Part shown: in pieces, positions 1 through 10,213 of the stretch
Layout of the letters: each line of letters begins with the position of its first letter
Numbering within the stretch: position 1 is the stretch's first letter
NCBI GenBank assembly: GCA_963970005.1
Contig: CAXAMN010018557.1
Location: forward strand, 1 to 64,000
Length of the DNA stretch: 64,000 bases
From: Durusdinium trenchii
Taxonomy: Eukaryota > Sar > Dinophyceae > Suessiales > Symbiodiniaceae
Direction of reading: 5' to 3'
Translations under genes and position numbers: made by a program
The notes under the pieces: generated by a model
Told to the model about the DNA's origin: nothing
The model's input: the letters and a program-made list of their open reading frames with translations, nothing else
Databases searched by the model: none

Positions 1-3000
1 AGAACAGATGGGCCCGACCAAAGACAAGCTTGTACAGAAGTAAAAAACACGGGCATTGGAGCGCCTACTCGTGAACATGATCGTTCCGGATAATGCGACC
101 CATTTCCGTTGCCCGTCGACATGCTTGAGACCACAATGGGACTTTGAGAAAGGAATCATTCAGCATTTTGTCGCGTGTTCGGGAACCCTTAAATGCCGTG
201 CTTGTCGGGGTGATGCGGGTACTTGTGATGGAACTTCCATGGAAACCAATGAAATACTCAGCGTTTCCCCGGCCGCAGACATCTTCGGAACTCCCGAAGA
301 TTTGCTTGGCCGGAGTCTCCTGGGGGACAGCAGGAGGCCCAAGCAAGCGAGTTGAGCCTTGGGGCGACCAAGCAAGCCATCACTGTCCAGTTGGACCAAG
401 ATGTGATGCATCCGACCGGTTCCAAAAGCATGGACAGTCCGATGCATCACGCATATTGAAACTTTGTCCATGCAAAGTCCACAGCCAGGCTTTCGACGAC
501 AAACATGAGGGGTTGCAGCTTTGGTAGTTGTTGTGCCCTCGACGATCAACAATGCACGGTGAAAACTTGAAAGCTTCAAATCAAAAATAAAAAAATCACT
601 TAATAAAGGAGAACCTACTAGCGATGGCCTCCAACCTAATCCTTAAGGTTGACCAGCTGCGAGGTCTCCATGGTCGCCAGCATGATGCAGACGGTGATCC
701 TTCAGATGCGGGGTCTGCCCGGATCGGGTATGCCACTGGATCTATGCAGGAAATAGCACTTGCGCCAGAGATCAAGAGACCTGTGGAATGACATACCGTG
801 ACCTTTGTTAAAGTTGTTTTCTCGAGGAAAATGAACAATTAAGTTTGTGCGGCTTCTCTTGTGGAAGCATTTAGCATGACCCAACCAAAATGTTGCTCAT
901 ACATGTTGAACTCATCCTCGCACATGCCTTGCAAAAAGACAAGCAGCAATCAAATAGGTCCCACAAAGTCAGTCCATCGCATTGCTTGGATATTTAACAT
1001 TTTACCTCAAAGTCAATCCTTTTGAGTCTGGAAGTCCACCTTGTCTTGGTGCGTGCAATCAACACATGTGGGCTGTTGCAGCAGTTTGGACTCCCAATGG
1101 ACATTACTTGTAGGGTCGCCGTTTCCCAGCTGAAGCGACACGGTCCTTCCTTTGCGGTTTCGGTGCATGGGCGGAGGTTCAAGTCCTGAATTACGGTGGC
1201 AAAAGCCACATTTTGAGAAAGTTTGAGCAGGATTTTCCATAGTTTACCCGTGATTCAAGAGTAAGAGGTTGGCATTTCTATAGAATCTTGATGCGGTAGC
1301 TGGGTTGCTCTGATGTCTCGAGAAGCTGGGTTGTTCAAGCATTGATTTCCGGTCCACCAAGGTGTGTCCTGCCGATGTATGGAGAGATGAAAGACAGGTC
1401 TCCAGGAGATTGGTGTCCAACGCTGCCAAACTACGCGCATTGCCACTTAATTTGTTTGTAGATTTGGATTTCCAGAGCGACCTGTTCGAAAGGATCTTGA
1501 GCGAAATTGAGCGTGCCCCTGAAAAACCTTGCAAATACAAGCATCCATGCAGATGTTCTTGCATTTTGTTGCATTTACTTTCCACCTCAAAAGCTGACTT
1601 TACTTTGCCATCCACATGGGTATGTCACAGTGTGATAATTTATATATAATGTCCTTGGCCCTGGCACAAAAACAATCCTGGTGAAACAGGATAGCACCAG
1701 CTGATTTGTCAGGACGCTTTGCCAACGTGGTTGGCTGCAGCTTCACGATACTTTTTGTCATTTGATAGCCTGGCCTGGTTGGAGGGTGCCTCCACATGAG
1801 AAATGACCTTGGGCCCGTGCCTCAAAAGCTATATCTCATGAAGGTAGTAGAGTATCTAGCTTATTTAGGGGTGCTGGACTATGACAGGGAAGACAACTCG
1901 CGGTGGTTTGTAATTTGAGTTGTAAGCCACCAAGCCGGACCAAGCCGCGAGCCACTTGGGAAAGTTGCCAGGTGCCAGTTTCGCGGTGCTGGGCTACATG
2001 ATTTTTGGCCTTTTGTTTGCCACTGACCGACGGGACCGACTGAGCAGGTCTTTGGTTTTGACTACAGACCATACAAGTGCTACTAGTTACTAGTTGACTA
2101 ATTATGGGCCATGGGATATTGTGGGATCAACAAATGGAAGATGAAGCAGAACAACGTTCAATGTCCATTCGTGCCTATGCCTGAATTGACTGTGTCCCTC
2201 ATGCTTAAGGACTGTGAGTGTCAGCTTGTAAGACAGATGAGAGATGTTCAGTATAAAGTCTGGATCCAACATCATGGGGCAGTACTGTACTGTAGTATAT
2301 ATTGTTCACCATCGCATGGCCAACCTTTCAGATCAGAAGCATCTCAAACATGCTGCTAAACAGCCAAAGGAGAAGACTCAAGAGAATCAGTTGATATAAG
2401 ACAAACGATGGACAGCCTTTACCCCTTTTTCACATCCTGTTTTGTTGTCCAGTCAAGTGACGGATTGTGAGTTTTTGATAGTTTTTGCTGCCGAGTGAGG
2501 TCCTGCGGTGAAGTCCAATGTACTGCTTTCACTGCCAGCCAGTCGGGTCACCGAATGTCCAGCTAGTTTGCGCAGGATGTCAAGAATGATCGAGTCAAAG
2601 TGTATTAGGCCGCACACAGAGAAGTAGTGAGGCCCCCAATAGAACATATATTTGTGTTCTTTTGAAATTAGAGTATTTCCGCACCTGCCACTGCCAGTTG
2701 AGGATTTTTAGTCTTAAATATACTTTAGCAAAGGTGCTACTCCGTCCTCTCTGCCATCTTCTCCGCCATCCTCTCCGTCATCCTTTGCCCTCCTCCTGCC
2801 ATGTCATTTCACAGCGAGTGCCAGCACACCATCCACAGTGCCAGCTCAATCTCGGCACGCGTGGACCTGCACACCATAGAGTCATAGAGAGCGCCAAAAG
2901 ATATGCCAGACAGAGTGCCAAACTGATGTCAAAAGATGTGCTAGGTAGAATGCCAGAAGATATTGCCAGGCTGAAGAAAAGGAACTTGCATGATCACCTG

Positions 3001-3320
3001 ACTTTTTCCCAATCACCTTTCAAGGTGGGGATCTCTCGAAGTAAAAACATGTTTTGGGGACTTCCTCTCCCTCCAACAATCTTTAACAGCCGCGGGTTAA
3101 GAACAGCAATCCATGCAGTGATTTTGGCACACAAAGCAGCACAGCACAGGACCCACCGCAAACATAGAAGTTAATCAAATTGAGAGGATTTTGAGCTCGC
3201 GCAAACATGGAAACTGGCAGCCACTGCGAACGGGTGGACATGAGAAGAAATTCACACTTGCAGGTAGCTTGCGGATGCAAGTTTTATGTTCACTGAAGTT
3301 CACAAAATGTCCCACCAGGA
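1..3320. other. No supported gene
   Basis: This stretch contains short open frames on both strands (for example 144-527 plus and 160-579 minus, which overlap each other, and 2662-3174 plus, 170 codons). None shows a recognisable domain, and several overlap in opposite directions, so I do not call them genes. The only patterned items are a copy of a dispersed GGCCTCCAACCTAAT motif near 617-640 and a C/T-rich stretch around 2740-2805 made of short imperfect CCGTCCTC / CCGCCATC repeats. Introns or short exons of a real gene cannot be excluded. Confidence 0.4.
617..640 (+). repeat. Dispersed ACTAGCGATGGCCTCC motif
   Basis: The bases ACTAGCGATGGCCTCCAACC and the following TAAT recur in related form at 17123-17160 and 58666-58720. 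The shared core is ATGGCCTCCAA(C/T)CTAATAG. The function is unknown. It may be a fragment of a short interspersed element or a relative of the ACTAG-rich minisatellite at 22-25 kb. Confidence 0.4.
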
Positions 3321-3334
3321 CATTTTGGCTCAAG
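3321..3334 (+). other. Relict dinoflagellate spliced-leader sequence
   Basis: The 14 bases CATTTTGGCTCAAG are identical to the 3' end of the conserved dinoflagellate spliced leader, which is trans-spliced onto nuclear mRNAs. They lie 22 bases before the first in-frame ATG (3357) of the retroelement ORF and 82 bases before the ATG I prefer (3417). The bases just upstream (ACCAGGA) do not match the rest of the leader. Relict leaders upstream of genes are known in dinoflagellates and are explained by reverse transcription and reinsertion of trans-spliced mRNA. A chance match of this length in 64 kb is unlikely (below about 1 in 1000 by simple counting). Confidence 0.65.
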
Positions 3335-3416
3335 CTGGTGGCAATCATCCACAGGATTGCACCTGAAGGTTGGAAGAAAACTCCTTAGTACATTGGTTCT
3401 TGTTGACGACGACGCA

Positions 3417-5774
3417 ATGGCGCACCCAATGGAACCGGAGTATGTCATGATTGAGTCAGTGCGAGATGCCCAACCAGACGTTGAGGATGGGACTACAATC
3501 AGTAGCCCGGGCATGGAGAGTTTGGATCAGGCAGCTGATGCTGCGTCTGCAGCCCTCCGTCATGCGGAGGCGGAAGGAGCGAGGGGCCTCGCCATTTTTG
3601 GACAGCCCGTTTTGGTTTCTGAGCTGGATGCTCAGGCGCAGATCCGGGAGTTGGAGCGCCACCTGGAAGCACTCAAGGTCCAGATTGCGGAACGTGAAGA
3701 TGCGGACATCGGTGTGGACCTCCTGGGCTTAGAGGACCCGGCTGATGGCGGCGCTGGCCAACCCCCCTCTGCTCCTGGTGCCTCTGGCCCAGAGGTGGAG
3801 GGGGTGGCACCTACGGCAGCGGCGGCCTTGACGACGAGCCCTACTACACCATCGGCGGCGGCGGCCCAGCCCACACTTTTGGCGACCCTGGCGGAACCAC
3901 CTTTGGCTTGGCCTGTTGCGGCGGAGCCACGCCCAGCGGCACCTGCCGACCAGATGGAAGAGGACATCACTGAGCGAGCGGGCTTAGGTTTCACGCCCCC
4001 TGCACCGGCAGGGTATTTTAGTGATCCGGTAGATGCCATGGCGGCGGCTTCTTTGCCTTCTACGCCCCCGGCAAAGGCCCAGGCACCGGAGCCTCCGCGA
4101 CCGAGCATGGAGGAGCCCACGTCGAAGACGCCTACCTTGCCGGGTTTTACAAGGGCTTCTGCAGCTACCCTGGGCGCGGTCCCCATGCCAATCAGGTTCC
4201 TACCGGTGAGGGAACCAGAGAACCACGTCCGGTTTGTGATGTTCCCGGACTCCTTTCCGGCCATTCCGGGCCACCTGGCGGGGCTCCTCACCTCGTGCGC
4301 AGAGAAGGAGATGGTTCAGCTCTTTGACCAGTTCACAGGCTACCCTCTTTCCACACCGGTGGTCACCCGCATCATCGAGCAGTACATCCCCCTGCGGGCT
4401 CTGGCCATGCAGGAGAAGATTTGGACCCAACGGTACCAGAAGACCACCGACAAGTCCGGCCTGACTGACCAGAAAGGCCTCCACCTACCTGCAGGTGACA
4501 TGCCCTTCCACTCCATGTGCGGCAAATGCATGACGCCCTGGCCGGATAATGCCTCCCGGTGCTGGACTTGCAAGCATGACCAAGCCGTCGAGTACCAGCG
4601 ACCTACGTCCATCATGGAGGTGGGGGACGAGACCTGGACCCTGTTCTACGAGGCGGGCATGCCAGTCTGGCGACGAGCTGCTCCCGTCCGGTCCACCCCA
4701 GGTGCCCCTGGCCCTGCGGCGACTGGTATGGACCCTGAAGCGGAGAACCAACCCAAACACCGGGGACACGGACCAATACCCTTCTTCCAAAAGGTCCAGG
4801 GAGGAGGGCACTCGGGGCACAAACCCATCCCGCGCCAGCAAAGCAGCCAGGGCTATCGCAGGCCTTACCCAAACCGCGGCCAGCGCGGCCTCCCCCCAAT
4901 CTACGGCGGGGGATACCTGGCACACTGCCCCAAGTATGATCCAATCTCAGAGGATCTCTCGCTCCACGATCCCCTGATGCGCCTCCAGGTGGCCTTCAAG
5001 ACCAGACCACTACGGGACGGGGGAGGCAAACCCTCCTGGGGCCGGATGGCTCCATGGGCACGACCGGCATCCACACTGGCCCGCGTAGGAGCCAAGATCC
5101 TGGCACTGACCACTCCATTCAGTGACCAAGTCATGTGGTCGATTACGTGCGGGTCCAAACAACACCCATATCCGGACCCACTGCTGGAAGACATCCGGCA
5201 GGTCCTCCACCCCGGCCACCAACACACTACACCAGACGGGCAACCCTTCTACTTGGATCTGATCTCGCAACTAGCCAACACAGCCGGGGACCCAGACTGG
5301 CAGTACCCTCAGATTCTCGCTACAGGCGTTCCTCTGGGGGTTTCGGATCCCACCCTCCCTTCACCGGGAGTGTGGCCTCTCAAGAGTGAGCTTGCGGGAG
5401 AAGACGCAGTGGAAGCTCCACTGGATGACCCCAAGGGACACCACAATTACCCATCGGCAGCAGACTTCTCCAGAGAAATTCGGGCCACCTTTGCAGAGGA
5501 AGTCCCAATGGGCATGACAGTCGGCCCGCTGTCCCAACAACAAGCGGCTGAACTCTGTGGATGTAACCCGACAGACCTCTGCCCACGCCCCTTGGCGGGA
5601 ATTGATGAAGGGGATAAGGTCCGCACCACCTACGATCGGTTGGAGGAGCAAATGCCAAGATCCAACAAAACACTAAGGAGCGGACCACGGCACCCACAGT
5701 TCTGGACTGTGTCCACGCAATCCACTGGCTCCATGCCGCCAGACATACCGAGGCCGGCACACGCCCCCACCTAG
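3417..5774 (+). CDS. Retroelement N-terminal ORF: coiled coil, zinc ribbon, start of RT
   Basis: This is the longest clean frame on the plus strand. I chose the ATG at 3417 because acidic, ordered coding sequence starts there; an in-frame ATG at 3357 adds 20 residues. Visible parts are a charged helical, coiled-coil-like segment at residues 64-92, a low-complexity Ala/Pro-rich linker at about 105-250, and a zinc ribbon with C368, C371, C382 and C385 (C-x2-C-x10-C-x2-C). A basic Gly/Gln/Arg-rich stretch follows near 450-490, which may bind nucleic acid. The last 80 or so residues before base 5640 (GMTVGPLSQQQAAELCGC, then LAGIDEGDKVRTTYD) are the first conserved block of the RT. Beyond 5640 the homologous reading continues in another frame, so the final 45 codons are out-of-frame tail. 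The nearby minus-strand ORFs are shadows of the GC-rich codons. Confidence 0.7.
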   Translation: MAHPMEPEYVMIESVRDAQPDVEDGTTISSPGMESLDQAADAASAALRHAEAEGARGLAIFGQPVLVSELDAQAQIRELERHLEALKVQIAEREDADIGVDLLGLEDPADGGAGQPPSAPGASGPEVEGVAPTAAAALTTSPTTPSAAAAQPTLLATLAEPPLAWPVAAEPRPAAPADQMEEDITERAGLGFTPPAPAGYFSDPVDAMAAASLPSTPPAKAQAPEPPRPSMEEPTSKTPTLPGFTRASAATLGAVPMPIRFLPVREPENHVRFVMFPDSFPAIPGHLAGLLTSCAEKEMVQLFDQFTGYPLSTPVVTRIIEQYIPLRALAMQEKIWTQRYQKTTDKSGLTDQKGLHLPAGDMPFHSMCGKCMTPWPDNASRCWTCKHDQAVEYQRPTSIMEVGDETWTLFYEAGMPVWRRAAPVRSTPGAPGPAATGMDPEAENQPKHRGHGPIPFFQKVQGGGHSGHKPIPRQQSSQGYRRPYPNRGQRGLPPIYGGGYLAHCPKYDPISEDLSLHDPLMRLQVAFKTRPLRDGGGKPSWGRMAPWARPASTLARVGAKILALTTPFSDQVMWSITCGSKQHPYPDPLLEDIRQVLHPGHQHTTPDGQPFYLDLISQLANTAGDPDWQYPQILATGVPLGVSDPTLPSPGVWPLKSELAGEDAVEAPLDDPKGHHNYPSAADFSREIRATFAEEVPMGMTVGPLSQQQAAELCGCNPTDLCPRPLAGIDEGDKVRTTYDRLEEQMPRSNKTLRSGPRHPQFWTVSTQSTGSMPPDIPRPAHAPT

Positions 5775-6430
5775 CCCAGGAGCCTTTGGCCCTGAGTGGG
5801 CAGAGGGCCTGGATGACCCAACCCCAACCTGGGAGTGGCCCGCTAAGGACAGCCAATGGATCCTGCTGAAGGCTGATGTAACTAAGGCCCACCGACGAAT
5901 CAAGGTCCTGCCCCAGGACTGGCGATTCCAGGTAGCACAGTTGGACAACGAATGGTGGGTCAACAAAGTGGGCACCTACGGCATGGCAAGTGCGCAGCTC
6001 TACTGGGGCAGAATGGCGGCCTTGCTCCTGCGGATCCTCTATTACCTTTTCCCACAGATCGACTGGGGCTTTGTCTTCGTCGATGATTTCTGCTGGCTCC
6101 TTCGCCTGCCCACGGGACCGCAATTCACCGCGGCGCTCTTGGGCACACTGGTGGCTTTGGGAACGCCCCTTAGCTGGAAGAAGACTCACTTGGCAGAGAT
6201 CAACACCTGGCTTGGGTTCGTGATCCACCCAACCATACCTCGAGTCCAGATGGCGGCCCCCAAGCACATCAAGGTCATGGAGCTCCTGCAGGAGCTCGCC
6301 AATGGATCCCCCATGTCAGCCAAGGCCATTGAGAAGGCCATGGGCCGGATCCAGTGGGCCACAGTGCTGCCCCTTGACCAAGTCTTTGCTCCAACCGCTT
6401 TGGGCTTGGAAGATGGCAGTCAGAACAATG
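5642..6430 (+). pseudogene. Reverse transcriptase core (fingers-palm), frameshifted
   Basis: From 5642 the sequence reads KERTTAPTVLDCVHAIHWL in one frame, then switches at about 5776 to LLKADVTKAHRRIKV, WWVNKVGTYGMASAQLYWG and DWGFVFVDDFCWLL. The first palm aspartate is at 5875-5877 and the catalytic VDD box is at 6079-6087. A block reading GTPLSWKKTHLAEINTWLGF follows, the usual template-grip/primer-grip pattern after the YxDD box, and then SAKAIEKAMGRIQWAT, a connection-like helix. All expected RT motifs are present in order, and only indels interrupt the frame; there are no stop codons within the pieces. The copy is therefore relatively young, but it could not make a full protein without frame correction. 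Its product would copy the element's RNA in the nucleus or cytoplasm. Confidence 0.75.
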
Positions 6431-7029
6431 GGCCATCCACCCAAGGTGGTCCGCATGTTGGCTGCCCTCCTGAAGGAGCTCTTCACGCACCCCTTTGAGC
6501 AGTACTCACCCTTCCTGCCAAAGTCGCCTTGGTGGGGATGCAGTGATGCTAGTGCATCGAAGACAGGCGACGCCTATGTTGGGGGCAAGGACAAGGTCCT
6601 ATGGTTCCACTGACTATGCCATTACAGCAGATGCCCATCCATGGGCATTCAAGCATGGCAACCCTCAGAAACGCATTGCTGCCCTGGAACTCCTGGGCAC
6701 GCTACTTCTTTGCAAGCACCTGGTGGCCCAACAGGGCCAGCTGCCGGGAAGAGTTCGTCTCCCGGTGGGCAGTGAACATCTTCAGCCTGCTCAACCTCTC
6801 GGCCAAGAAACCTTACTCGGCGGCACTGCTAATGGAATTGGTTCTCTTCCTCCATTGTGAGGGCTGTAGCATTGCTCCCAATCACATCCCCAGGGAGTAC
6901 AACACCTGGGCGGATGAATTGACTCATCCGGACTTTGAAGGATTCTCCTTAGATCGCCGGCTACCGGCACCGGAGACTCTCTTCTTTTTTCCTTTTGCAA
7001 AACTTTTGTCCGCAACGGGTTTTTCCTAG
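6431..7029 (+). pseudogene. RNase H-like domain and C-terminus of the retroelement
   Basis: Three frames must be joined. At 6440-6600 the reading is LLKELFTHPFEQY and then WWGCSDASASKTGDAYVGG, where SDAS (Asp at 6545-6547) matches the first catalytic carboxylate block of RNase H. At 6600-6735 it is ITADAHPWAFKHGNPQKR followed by IAALELLGTLLL, the conserved central helix block with its glutamate. At 6735-7029 it is SIAPNHIPREYNTWADEL, the last conserved block (N-x-WAD) near the C-terminus of such RNase H domains. The frame ends at a TAG at 7027-7029 after a Phe-rich tail. No recombinase or integrase follows. The domain would degrade the RNA of the RNA/DNA hybrid. Confidence 0.65.
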
Positions 7030-9894
7030 TTGCCCACCCAAGATCCCGTGACCGGATCCGGTGGGCTGTCCTCCCGACCCTGTCCCCTGGCACCTCGACA
7101 CGTGCCTGTTGGCCCTGGGAGACCAGGGGACATTCGGGTGTTTTGGCAGCGACGGGCGAATCCTACTGCCTGACACACCCTTGTCCCCCTGGCGAAGTCC
7201 AGGGCAGTTTGAAACAGACTAAATGATACAGGGTCTGGGGGAGGACCCCAGCATCAACCAAAGCGCATTCGAAAAAGCCTGCATGCAGCTTTTTGCGCTC
7301 TTGGGATCTTTTTGACTTCTGAGTACATAAACTCTGTAAACAATACTGCACTCTCCACGTGGCTTCTAGGTTGGTGTTGGCTTCACAGAGCAAATGCTTC
7401 CCTGGTTTCCATGTTGGTCCGGAAATAGGAAACAAATTGTTTGTATGATTGACTGACGGAGTGCATATGTGGTGTGATGTGTTGTGCACCTTTTAACATA
7501 TGAATCAATACAGCGGCACTCTATGATCCACCTTGGCCTGGAGCAACTGAGGTTTCTCTGGTAACTTGGCCCGACTCTTTGCAGGGGTTTTGGCACCCAG
7601 TCACGCTGGACTTCAGCTTGATGGATGTTTTGGAGATAGTATATAGCATATAGTATACACATATATATATATATAGGGTAGAGCCAAGTAGGGTGTCTCA
7701 AGGAGCAGTAGTCACCTTGTTTTTCATCAGGAAAACTTCCCACTCAACAGACAGGCAGATGAAGGCACTTCAAATCGAGCCCTCAAGCCACCGAACCAGG
7801 CCAGCGTGATGGGTGTCCGAGCCTTGGGAGCTCAGCACAGCATCATGCACAGGGCCGTACCAAGGTGGCCATAGAACAGCTCGGTCAGGTGGATGTTTGG
7901 CGCTGTGATCAGGTGTCTACTCTTGATTTGTACTACTGCAATGGCTGTAATTTGTATGGTCTGTAATTTGTGTGTCCTGCATGGCTGAGCTATGAAAGCC
8001 GGAAAACCCGCTGAGTGCGCGGTGCCAACATGCCGGAAGCTTGAAGGATTCTGGATATAGCATACCATACCCATATGATCAAAGATTGAAGACAAATGGG
8101 TGATGGTGCATGACCGCTATACACTCAGAGACTCACACATCTATGATTTGGTTTTGCTTGTTTGCTCCTTCGAAAGATCGCAAACGATGGCCGACCCAAA
8201 GAAACTTCTCAAACAATCAACCGGACCCAGTTTGCTTTTCCAACCAGACTGTTTGAAACCTGTGATACACTTCGAACACCCGGCTTTCGGCATCAGGTGT
8301 ACCCTCTGATCTTGAAGTCTATGATCGCGACCTTCCACCCTCCAGGCCGAAGTTGGAGCCGATTGACGAGAAGTGAGCACCTTGTTTTGTCCTCTCCGGA
8401 AGACGCTTGGGCAGTGCTAGTAGGACAAACTATATAAACTTGTTCAGCCCAAAACGCTGACAAGAGACACAAAAGGATGTTTCAGGGGGATCTGATGAGG
8501 ACCCCCCCCATAACATTCACGACGAAGTTAATGAGAGCCTCACAAGAGACAGCCAAAATTGGGCTACACACAGTCTTACATACTACTGTAGCTCCCGTTA
8601 ATGATTGACTGGAAACAAAAGATGCCCCTAAAGCAGTTCCCCATATATCCTTTATAGCTTGTCAATGTGTGCCTTGAAGCAGTGTTTTGAACATAGATGC
8701 TTAGATGCTGGAGGCCATTCTTGCCCAGAATGTGTTGAGTCTTGCAAGCTTTGAACTGGAGGTTTGCTTAGCTTCTGTGGGTCCCTTTGGACCCGGCCAG
8801 GCTATGGAGGTGAAAGAAATGTACACGTTGGCACAGGCCAGTTTTGCCAATCCAAGTACGATGGTCGCATCAGTCTGAATGTTTGCCCTTTTATCCCTAT
8901 GACGATTGTATTCGGCGGATCCTTTACGAACACTTGGTGGAGCAGAACGTTCTATATTCTCCGAATTTGCGGTTTTCTGAGGTTCTTTGATGTCAGACGC
9001 TGTTCTAACTGGTAGGGATAGTAACTAAGTACGAGCAGTGCAGGTTCGGATTCGGATTGATTTCTAATGTTAAGCTCTTTTGAATCATTTGTGCGGAATT
9101 TGACGACTTGCTTTGCTTTGCATGGGATTTTGTTTGTACTTTGTACAATGTAACTCAGCTATGCGGACGCTCCAGTGATGACTCATCGTCAAGAGACCAA
9201 GCCAAAGTCATGCAAATCTAACCAGATGCGATGATGCACAATTGGTACAACAAGAATGGGTTTGCGGTCTTCATGGAAATTTGTTCAAAGGGCTTCTTGA
9301 TAGTCTTCTTGATGATACTGACACGTTGCAAGGTGCTATTGTGGCGGGAGCGCGAGCCCCTGCTGGCCAGCGTGATTTGTTTGAGCAAAAGCATCTATTC
9401 AAAGTATTCTTCTCAGGCTTGTTTTGCACTAGTCACTAGTTGGAGAAGGAACAGAGCGGTAGAAAGAAGACAGAACGGGACATTCATTTGGGATGATTTT
9501 GGCATGATCTGGGCTGTTGGACAGGCATTGACTGAAAGGATTTTGGCCTTGGAACTTGGCACCAGGTTTGGTTGTGGGACCTTGACCGTAACAACAAGTG
9601 GTTTGGTCAGCAGCTTTGACCAACAATCGGCACTGGAAGCCTGTGAAGACCACCGAACAGACATTGAAAGGTCTTGCTGACTTCCCTTTGCCTCAGCGAC
9701 CTGGGTAAGCTGAACATCATCAATGGTGCAATGTCTACAGGTGCAACTGTGTGACATTGTGCAATATGTCTTGTGAGAATTGTGCCATCCCTAGTATTTG
9801 CATAACTCTTGCCATAATATGTAGCTGCACGGTCTCCCTGTCAGTAGACCTTGGTGCAAAAGAACGCGTAATTGCCCATGATAGACGAGGTAGC
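7030..9894. other. No supported gene; one AT microsatellite
   Basis: The only clear patterns are an alternating AT stretch around 7628-7676 and short homopolymers such as the C run near 8503-8510. Open frames of 60-150 codons occur on both strands, but they overlap and none shows a domain. Confidence 0.4.
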
Positions 9895-9922
9895 CTACTG
9901 TTGTTGGCAAGGTTGTTGTTGT

Positions 9923-9956
<34 letters not shown>

Positions 9957-10213
9957 GGTGGTGGTGGTGGTGGTCGTCGTCGTCGTCATTGTCGTCGTCG
10001 TCGTCGTCCTTGTGCTTGTGCTTGTGCTTGTGCTTGTGCTTGTGGTTGTGGTTGTGGTGGTGGTGGTGGTGGTGGTGGTGGTTGCTGTTGGTGTTGTTGT
10101 TGCTGTTGCTGTTGCTGTTGTTGCCGCTGCCGCCGCCGCCACCGCCGGAGGGGGGTGGTGGTGGTGGGTGGGTGGGGTTGGGGGTGGGGGTGGGGGTGGG
10201 GGTGGGGGTGGGC
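9895..10213 (+). repeat. Compound trinucleotide/hexanucleotide repeat ending in G tracts
   Basis: The plus strand runs through (GTTGCT)n, (GGT)n, (CGT)n, (TGCTTG)n, (GGT)n and (GTTGCT)n, and ends in repeated TGGGGG blocks at about 10149-10213. The segments 9911-9987 and 9989-10140 contain no A at all. Because the unit lengths are multiples of three, every frame stays open and produces long artificial ORFs on both strands. The G5 blocks separated by single T could form G-quadruplexes. This is low-complexity DNA, not a gene. Confidence 0.9.

Larger units (their letters stand above)
3321..7029 (+). mobile_element. Decayed RT/RNase H retroelement, dinoflagellate type
   Basis: A block of roughly 3.7 kb, clearly more GC-rich than its surroundings, carries an N-terminal Pro/Ala-rich region with a zinc ribbon, an RT with a VDD box and an RNase H-like segment, all on the plus strand. 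The reading frame is broken at least five times (about 5640, 5776, 6430, 6600 and 6735). No long terminal repeats, integrase or tyrosine recombinase were seen on either side, so the element is incomplete, or it is a retroposed mRNA of an RT gene. The upstream relict spliced leader supports the second idea. The RT/RNase H arrangement recalls DIRS-like elements, but this placement is tentative. Confidence 0.7.

Noticed and set aside
3632..6267. Long minus-strand ORFs opposite the retroelement (3632-4291, 4485-4925, 5380-6267)
   Set aside because: They are mirror frames of GC-rich plus-strand codons; the plus strand has the RT motifs.
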